This document shows, in pieces, positions 59,572 to 64,000 of a stretch of DNA of 64,000 nucleotides; position 1 is the first letter of the stretch, and each line of letters starts with the position of its first letter. Under the pieces are notes generated by a model. The model worked only from the letters and a program-made list of their open reading frames with translations, ran no database searches and had not been told where the DNA came from. This DNA is from Bacillus_BD oryzisoli_A (lineage in GTDB: Bacteria > Bacillota > Bacilli > Bacillales > Cytobacillaceae). The stretch is from the NCBI RefSeq assembly GCF_043641075.1, contig NZ_JBHZRC010000006.1, positions 192,509 through 256,508 of the forward strand, written 5' to 3'. Made by a program: the position numbers and the translations under genes.

Positions 59572-60429
59572 TCATAACCTGCTACAGGATTTGGAAGCAG
59601 CAGAACCGTCCCCATACACCCATTTTCGATAATGATAGGCCGAAAACATGATTATAAAGTATTTTACCGGAAAGATTAGTAAGGACTTTACTTTTAACAT
59701 CCTTTTGTTTAGGAGCGATAAATCAACAAGCATCATCAGTAAGAGACTGTTAATTTTTGCTAGTGTATTCTCCTTTTGTAACCACCATGTTAAGATGAGC
59801 GATACAAGGATTCCAATAAGCGGGGAGATAATAAAGTTTTCTTTCCAAGAAAAAATCAACCCTTTACCAAAGCGAAATTTTCTCATCACTGCAAAAATAT
59901 AGACCATGTTATGCCAAGTAACCTGGATTAAATGATAAAACGAAAAAAACAAAATATATGAATTTCTTTTTTGGATTGCGTTATACCAAATATCGTTAAA
60001 GATAAATGATATAAAAATTAAGCCAAACGTATATGGTGTCTTCCACCATTTATTTTTAAATACACCTAAAGTGATAAACAATCTTTCAATCAATGTAAAG
60101 AATAGACTAAAAAAAAGCTTAACCTTCCAGCCAAGTTGAAAGGCTGTAATAAATAAAGCTGTTGTTGGAACATAAAAAAATTGTGAAAGTACGGAGCCAA
60201 ATATATTGTCCAATTGCTTTTCTTTCAGAAATTTAGGCTTGTATTCATAACCATCAAACAGCGCGACGACGATATATTCAAACAAATAGGCAAATCCAGT
60301 AAACGAGAGCAGCAGCACAAGATGGTTTTTTCTTTCTTTACTTTTATAAAAGGTAAAAAGAAGCATGACGAAGTGAAGAATCCCCAAAATTATATAAGGA
60401 TATTTATTAACCTTTCGATTCGACCTCAT
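59572..60429 (-). CDS. Hypothetical membrane protein with repeat-encoded C terminus
   Basis: A 285-aa protein with eight or so membrane segments, resembling the CBO0543 family of Bacillus/Clostridium membrane proteins (PYIILGILHFVMLLFTF, FEYIVVALFDGYEYKPKFLKEKQLDNIFGSVLSQFFYVPTTAL, WWKTPYTFGLIFISFIFNDIWYN). Function unknown. The last 14 residues, GDGSAASKSCSRL and neighbours, are read from a dispersed GGTTCT-type repeat at 59593-59613, so the natural C terminus was probably replaced. The ATG at 60429 has GGAGG at 8 nt. Confidence 0.7.
   Translation of the reverse strand: MRSNRKVNKYPYIILGILHFVMLLFTFYKSKERKNHLVLLLSFTGFAYLFEYIVVALFDGYEYKPKFLKEKQLDNIFGSVLSQFFYVPTTALFITAFQLGWKVKLFFSLFFTLIERLFITLGVFKNKWWKTPYTFGLIFISFIFNDIWYNAIQKRNSYILFFSFYHLIQVTWHNMVYIFAVMRKFRFGKGLIFSWKENFIISPLIGILVSLILTWWLQKENTLAKINSLLLMMLVDLSLLNKRMLKVKSLLIFPVKYFIIMFSAYHYRKWVYGDGSAASKSCSRL
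59593..59613. repeat. GGTTCT-family repeat inside a coding 3' end
   Basis: GGAAGCAGCAGAACCGTCCC followed by C; left arm and core, no right arm. It lies within the last codons of the membrane protein at 59572. Confidence 0.72.
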
Positions 60430-60639
60430 GCCATTCACCTCCGTTTGTTGTGTTCGTTAGTATTTGTAACTTTCGTTAAAAACAAACGAATGAACAGGAA
60501 TTATTTTATTTCATTCAAAATTATTTTTTGCTTAAATAGCTTCTATCTAAAAATTTAAAATAATAAAATCATTTTAATAGGATGATAATCTTGAAAATGG
60601 TAAAATAATAAAATCAAGTGAAAAAGGGAGTAACACAGA

Positions 60640-60945
60640 ATGAATAAAATTGACATTATTGCACGGAGAATTATGGGGTGGAAATTAAATAGATGGGACA
60701 GATGGTTTGACTTTGAAAACGGCGTGTTCATTCATGACCACGAATTTCAACCAGAGCAAAATTTGGACCATGCCATGATGATAGTGGATCGTCTAAAACA
60801 ATTTGGATTTACCTATGAAGTAAAGGATAGTAACCTGGTTTGCTTTAATGACATTTGTGAAACTGGTGAAACGCTGCCACAGGCAATTACAAATGCCGCC
60901 TATGCCATTGCAGAAGTTAATTCTATTGATGATGCATGGTTATAA
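60640..60945 (+). CDS. Phage ABA-sandwich-like (BC1872-type) protein
   Basis: A 101-aa soluble protein. The pattern DIIARRIMGWKLNRWDRWFDFENG, AMMIVDRLKQFGFTYEVKD, NDICETGETLPQAITNAAYAIAE resembles the BC1872 / phage ABA-sandwich domain, widespread in Bacillus chromosomes and phages and of unknown function. The start has GGGAG 8-9 nt upstream. No other phage gene is nearby. Terminator directly after. Its upstream region carries a 15-nt direct repeat (TAAAATAATAAAATCA near 60557 and 60602). Confidence 0.72.
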   Translation: MNKIDIIARRIMGWKLNRWDRWFDFENGVFIHDHEFQPEQNLDHAMMIVDRLKQFGFTYEVKDSNLVCFNDICETGETLPQAITNAAYAIAEVNSIDDAWL

Positions 60946-60954
60946 TGTTACTTT

Positions 60955-60989
60955 GTAAAAAAAACTCACATACAGTGAGTTTTTTTTAC
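60955..60989 (+). terminator. Terminator after the BC1872-like gene
   Basis: GTAAAAAAAACTCAC and GTGAGTTTTTTTTAC are 15-bp perfect arms with a 5-nt loop and T-run, so it can work in both directions. Confidence 0.88.
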
Positions 60990-61092
60990 GTTTGACCTAT
61001 ATGAAATCTATTCTATTAAAATATGAAATAAAAATGAAACCTTATTATTTTCCCTGCGTATATGTTGTTAACAAAAATTTTTATACTTTATT

Positions 61093-61129
61093 GGAGGTGT
61101 ACGTCTTACTCAGGTAAGACACATATTTG
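61093..61129 (+). promoter_or_regulatory. Hairpin between ribosome site and TTG start
   Basis: GGAGG at 61093-61097 is 29 nt before the TTG at 61127. Between them GTCTTAC-TCAG-GTAAGAC (61103-61120) is a perfect 7-bp stem with a tetraloop. If folded, the remaining spacing is about 11 nt. An alternative is a weak AGGT at 61112-61115. Confidence 0.55.
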
Positions 61130-62422
61130 ATTACAATCAACATCATTTTAATTGTACTGCTTATTGCTTTAACTGCTTTTTTCGTCGCAACAGAATTTGC
61201 TATTGTAAAAGTCCGAACATCAAGGATTGATCAGCTCATTGCGGAAGGGAAAAAAGGTGCGCTTTCTGCTAAAAAGGTTGTTTCTCACCTTGATGAATAT
61301 TTATCGGCCTGTCAGCTGGGGATTACTGTTACTGCATTAGGCCTTGGCTGGTTGGGTGAGCCTACCGTGGAAAAGCTGCTGCATCCATTATTCGAAAGCC
61401 TTCATTTGAGTGAGTCGGTTACCCATATTTTATCGTTTGGAATTGCTTTTGCTTCCGTTACCTTTTTACATGTTGTCATAGGTGAACTGGCACCTAAAAC
61501 AGTAGCCATACAAAAGGCAGAGACCATAACGATTTTATTTGCCGGTCCGATCATTTTGTTCTACCGCATCATGTATCCATTTATTTGGTTTCTTAATGGC
61601 TCCGCTCGAGTAACGGTCGGCCTGTTCGGCTTAAAGCCTGCATCTGAACATGAAGCAGCCCATTCGGAGGAAGAACTGCGTATCTTACTTTCAGAAAGCT
61701 ATAAGAGCGGCGAGATTAATAAAAATGAGTTAAAGTATGTAAACAATATATTTGAATTTGACGAAAGAACAGCAAAAGAAATTATGGTGCCTCGAACAGA
61801 GATTATCAGTATTTCGATTGATCATACCTATGATAATATTCTGACAATCATTCAACAGGAAAATTACACCCGCTATCCGGTCGTAAACGGTGATAAGGAT
61901 AATGTTCTTGGCTTTATCAATGCAAAAGAATTTTTTACAGCGAAAATTATGAATCGACACAATAACGAAGATTTGAAATTAGAGTTTTTTATTCACCCAA
62001 TTATCCGCGTAATTGAGACCATTCCGATTCATGACCTTTTAGTCAAAATGCAAAAAGAACGCACACATATTGCATTACTAATAGACGAATATGGCGGTAC
62101 ATCCGGATTGGTTACGGTTGAGGATATACTCGAAGAAATAGTTGGCGATATACGAGATGAATTTGATGAAGACGAAATCCCGGAGATTCGTAAAGTAAAG
62201 GAAAATCATTTTATTATCGTTGCAAAGGTTCTTATTGATGATGTTAACCACTTATTGGGAACGAATTTATCAGATGAAGAAATGGATACCATTGGCGGCT
62301 GGTTCCTCTCACAAAATTTTGATGTGAAAGCTGGTTCTGAAATAGAAACAGACGGTCATCTATTTAAAGTACGGCAAATTGAAGGACATCATATTATCTA
62401 TTTAGAAGTTAAGACTGCCTAA
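61127..62422 (+). CDS. CNNM/CBS-domain transporter, hemolysin C (TlyC) family
   Basis: A 431-aa membrane protein of the CNNM/CorC type, with proposed roles in magnesium or cobalt transport. The DUF21 domain (about 1-190) has ALTAFFVATEFAIVKVRTSRIDQLI and SACQLGITVTALGLGWLGEPTVEKLL. Two CBS domains follow: VPRTEIISISIDHTYDNILTIIQQENYTRYPVVNGDKDNVLGFINAKEFF and ERTHIALLIDEYGGTSGLVTVEDILEEIVGDIRDEFD. A CorC/HlyC C-terminal domain ends the protein. The start is TTG and the ribosome site is separated from it by a hairpin. Single gene. Confidence 0.92.
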   Translation: MITINIILIVLLIALTAFFVATEFAIVKVRTSRIDQLIAEGKKGALSAKKVVSHLDEYLSACQLGITVTALGLGWLGEPTVEKLLHPLFESLHLSESVTHILSFGIAFASVTFLHVVIGELAPKTVAIQKAETITILFAGPIILFYRIMYPFIWFLNGSARVTVGLFGLKPASEHEAAHSEEELRILLSESYKSGEINKNELKYVNNIFEFDERTAKEIMVPRTEIISISIDHTYDNILTIIQQENYTRYPVVNGDKDNVLGFINAKEFFTAKIMNRHNNEDLKLEFFIHPIIRVIETIPIHDLLVKMQKERTHIALLIDEYGGTSGLVTVEDILEEIVGDIRDEFDEDEIPEIRKVKENHFIIVAKVLIDDVNHLLGTNLSDEEMDTIGGWFLSQNFDVKAGSEIETDGHLFKVRQIEGHHIIYLEVKTA

Positions 62423-62452
62423 CTTAACTAATGAGTATCGTTACGTATATGA

Positions 62453-62478
62453 GAGCTTGGAGTCTTCCCTCCAAGCTC
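62453..62478. terminator. Terminator between convergent genes
   Basis: GAGCTTGGA and TCCAAGCTC are perfect 9-bp arms with an 8-nt loop, followed by AACTCATTTTTT on the plus strand. It covers the stop of the gene at 62477. Confidence 0.75.
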
Positions 62479-62815
62479 AACTCATTTTTTCCTTAATTTG
62501 ATCTCGGATATTTTCTAGTTCTTCCAATGGCAGGTCACTAAGTGAAATCCTGATTTCTTCTTCAATTTGTTTTCGATTTCTTTCCCTATACTGATCCCAC
62601 CATTCGCGAAGACCTTCCGTATTTTCTAAAAGATATTCAATATCAATCTCCTCTACTTCATCATCTGATAAATAGTGCAGAACCGCACCAAGCATGGTAT
62701 TTAGGTGATCAATCTCCTCCTCTATCCTGTTATCCTCTTTAACTTCCTCCTGTTCCTCTAATTCATTCGTTTCCTGATCATTCTCTTCCGTAACCGCTGC
62801 AGCCTTTCGTGGCAT
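62477..62815 (-). CDS. Hypothetical acidic protein, 112 aa
   Basis: An unrecognised, highly acidic cytosolic protein. The first 35 residues are Glu-rich and probably disordered (TEENDQETNELEEQEEVKEDNR). A helical domain follows: IDHLNTMLGAVLHYLSDDEVEEIDIEYLLENTEGLREWWDQYRERNRKQIEEEI. GGAGGTGGG precedes the ATG. The region upstream (62816-62986) holds the cupin 3' end and weak hairpins only. Confidence 0.72.
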   Translation of the reverse strand: MPRKAAAVTEENDQETNELEEQEEVKEDNRIEEEIDHLNTMLGAVLHYLSDDEVEEIDIEYLLENTEGLREWWDQYRERNRKQIEEEIRISLSDLPLEELENIRDQIKEKMS

Positions 62816-62986
62816 TTTTTCCCACCTCCAGATTTCTTGATGACTTTATAAATGATGTAGGTTAGTCTTTCCAGAATAATATGGTTTGATTAGTTTATTA
62901 GTCCTTAACAAAAAATAAAGGGACTGCCGATTAAGCACCCCCTACTCTTCTATACAACTTGAAACCAGCTGACAAAGCTGCTTTTC

Positions 62987-63574
62987 CTAGCGATGATGGC
63001 CATGACCTTCCTCTGCAGCCATTGCAGCTGCCTTTGTAACATGTACTGTTCCAAATGGATGATTTGGTGGAGCATAAATTGAATAAAGCTTCATCGGAAT
63101 ATTACCTGTATTGGTTACATTATGCCAGGTTCCAGCAGGAATCATGATCGCTGAGTCATCTCTGACATTTCTTCTAAAGTTTAAACGATTTTTACTATAT
63201 CCCATTTGTACAACTCCATGCCCTTGCTCAATGCGTAAAAATTGATCAACGGCAGGATGGATTTCCAAACCGATATCCTCACCTGGTTTCAGACTCATTA
63301 ATGTTACCTGCAAGTGTTTTCCTGTCCATAGTGCCGTACGATACGTATCATTTTCCTTCGATGCTTGATTTATATTAATCACAAATGGGTTTGGTCCAAA
63401 GTCCTTTCTCATTACATTACCAAATCCATTATAGTTACGGAAAGAATTGCAGTTATTTTCAGGCTCAAGCTCATGTAGTGAAGGAGAATACACAGGCTGT
63501 CTTTCATAGTAATCCATCGTTGGTGCATCATAAAGATACCGATAATGATCCATGTTAGGAACATGATAATACAT
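62987..63574 (-). CDS. Cupin-domain protein
   Basis: A 195-aa protein. A Tyr/Asn-rich N-terminal 75 residues (MYYHVPNMDHYRYLYDAPTM) resembles spore coat proteins. The cupin barrel follows (about 85-180), with the metal-binding motif IGLEIHPAVDQFLRIEQGHGVVQMG and PAGTWHNVTNTGNIPMKLYSIYAPPNHPFGTVH. It ends GHGHHR. Such cupins are common in Bacillus as putative mannose-6-phosphate isomerase-like proteins. The ATG at 63574 has GAGGGG 9 nt upstream. Spore localisation is only a suggestion from the Tyr-rich N terminus. Confidence 0.83.
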   Translation of the reverse strand: MYYHVPNMDHYRYLYDAPTMDYYERQPVYSPSLHELEPENNCNSFRNYNGFGNVMRKDFGPNPFVININQASKENDTYRTALWTGKHLQVTLMSLKPGEDIGLEIHPAVDQFLRIEQGHGVVQMGYSKNRLNFRRNVRDDSAIMIPAGTWHNVTNTGNIPMKLYSIYAPPNHPFGTVHVTKAAAMAAEEGHGHHR

Positions 63575-63775
63575 TTTCTTCATCCCCTCATTGTTTATCG
63601 GATTATTCTATGCCGCAAAGCTATTTCTGCTTCATTTACTTATCATCTAGTTCAGCACTTTGCATAAAAAACTATCAGAAACAAATACTTAATTTATCCC
63701 TCTTTGCCATAGTGCAGAGGGAATCGAGTTCATCAATTATATTCTTTCTCTAAATGAAATGGAAAGGTGAGTACT

Positions 63776-63913
63776 ATGGACAAAAACCAATACGATTTTG
63801 CCAATTTATCCAGTACAGACATAGAGCAGGTAAATGCTCTTCAAAAAACTCTTAGCAATAAAAAAGGTGAAGATGTTATCCTGATTGCCTATCAGGATAG
63901 CAAAAACAAATAA
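63776..63913 (+). CDS. Hypothetical small protein, 45 aa
   Basis: A hydrophilic peptide starting MDKNQYDFANLSSTDIEQVN and ending with EDVILIAYQDSKNK; the middle ALQKTLSNKKG could be a helix. AAAGGTGA lies 8-9 nt before the ATG. I recall similar short Bacillus peptides of unknown role but cannot name a family. A strong hairpin follows at 63957. Confidence 0.62.
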   Translation: MDKNQYDFANLSSTDIEQVNALQKTLSNKKGEDVILIAYQDSKNK

Positions 63914-63956
63914 ATATCTAGACAAAGAGGCTGGGACATAACTAGCTTCAAATAAC

Positions 63957-63996
63957 GAGAAAGGTGAAATTGATTACGCTCAATTTCACCTTTCTC
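63957..63996 (+). terminator. Terminator near the right end
   Basis: GAGAAAGGTGAAATTG and CAATTTCACCTTTCTC are perfect 16-bp arms with an 8-nt loop. The sequence before it, GAGGCTGGGACATAAC, is a phrase I have met in other Firmicute intergenic regions. Confidence 0.75.
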
Positions 63997-64000
63997 TATT

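Overview
This window looks like chromosome of a low-GC, endospore-forming Bacillaceae (a Bacillus, Neobacillus or Mesobacillus type). The evidence is gene content: a GerA-type germinant receptor operon, two spore-protein paralogs behind sigma-K-like promoters, a sporulation-type sensor kinase, Spo0E and SinI-like regulators, TreR/TreA/TreP, an SR1P-like peptide, YhfH-like peptides, and strong AGGAGG-type ribosome binding sites. I see no rRNA, tRNA, CRISPR array, insertion sequence or prophage block.

Layout. 0.2-6 kb: a sigma-54 activator faces a three-gene operon made of a sensor GGDEF-EAL protein, a thiamine-diphosphate enzyme and a carboxymuconolactone-decarboxylase-like protein. 6-15.5 kb: PHP phosphatase, a 52-bp tandem hairpin array, a RraA-like protein, a membrane histidine kinase between two SPOCS-like spore proteins, a YppF-like peptide, an MFS exporter, YhfH-like peptides and small orphans. 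16-25 kb: HAD phosphatase, TatA, the treP-treA-treR operon with promoter, two operators and a cre site, a lipoprotein, a methyltransferase, an SDR and a Fur-box-linked HMA-like protein. 25-30 kb: a two-component system with a co-transcribed lipoprotein, a luciferase-like monooxygenase and an SR1P-like gene with a near-cre site. 30-40 kb: a TetR/RND efflux pair, an amino-acid permease with a cre site, OsmC, RidA, alanine dehydrogenase, and cobT under a cobalamin riboswitch.

40-48.5 kb is the most unusual part. SinI-like and Spo0E-like genes lie beside a five-gene signalling operon: PAS protein, CheY-like regulator, REC-GGDEF-EAL-LuxR protein, GAF hybrid kinase with two receivers, and CheR. The spo0E-like gene and the signalling operon share a nearly identical 25-nt upstream element next to a TAGGA/TCCTA palindrome. 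48.6-52.5 kb is a gerA-gerB-gerC operon whose A gene carries a one-base frameshift. 52.6-64 kb holds an XRE/GAF pair, a DUF6544-like membrane protein, a hydroxyacid dehydrogenase, a VWA lipoprotein, a TetR/membrane-protein pair with matching operators, a CNNM/CBS transporter, a cupin and small orphans.

A dispersed family of imperfect palindromes with the core GGGACGGTTCT occurs at about thirteen intergenic places, alone, as long inverted pairs that act as terminators, or as a decayed 31-bp tandem array. It marks this chromosome more clearly than any mobile element. All identifications rest on reading the sequence; no database search was run.
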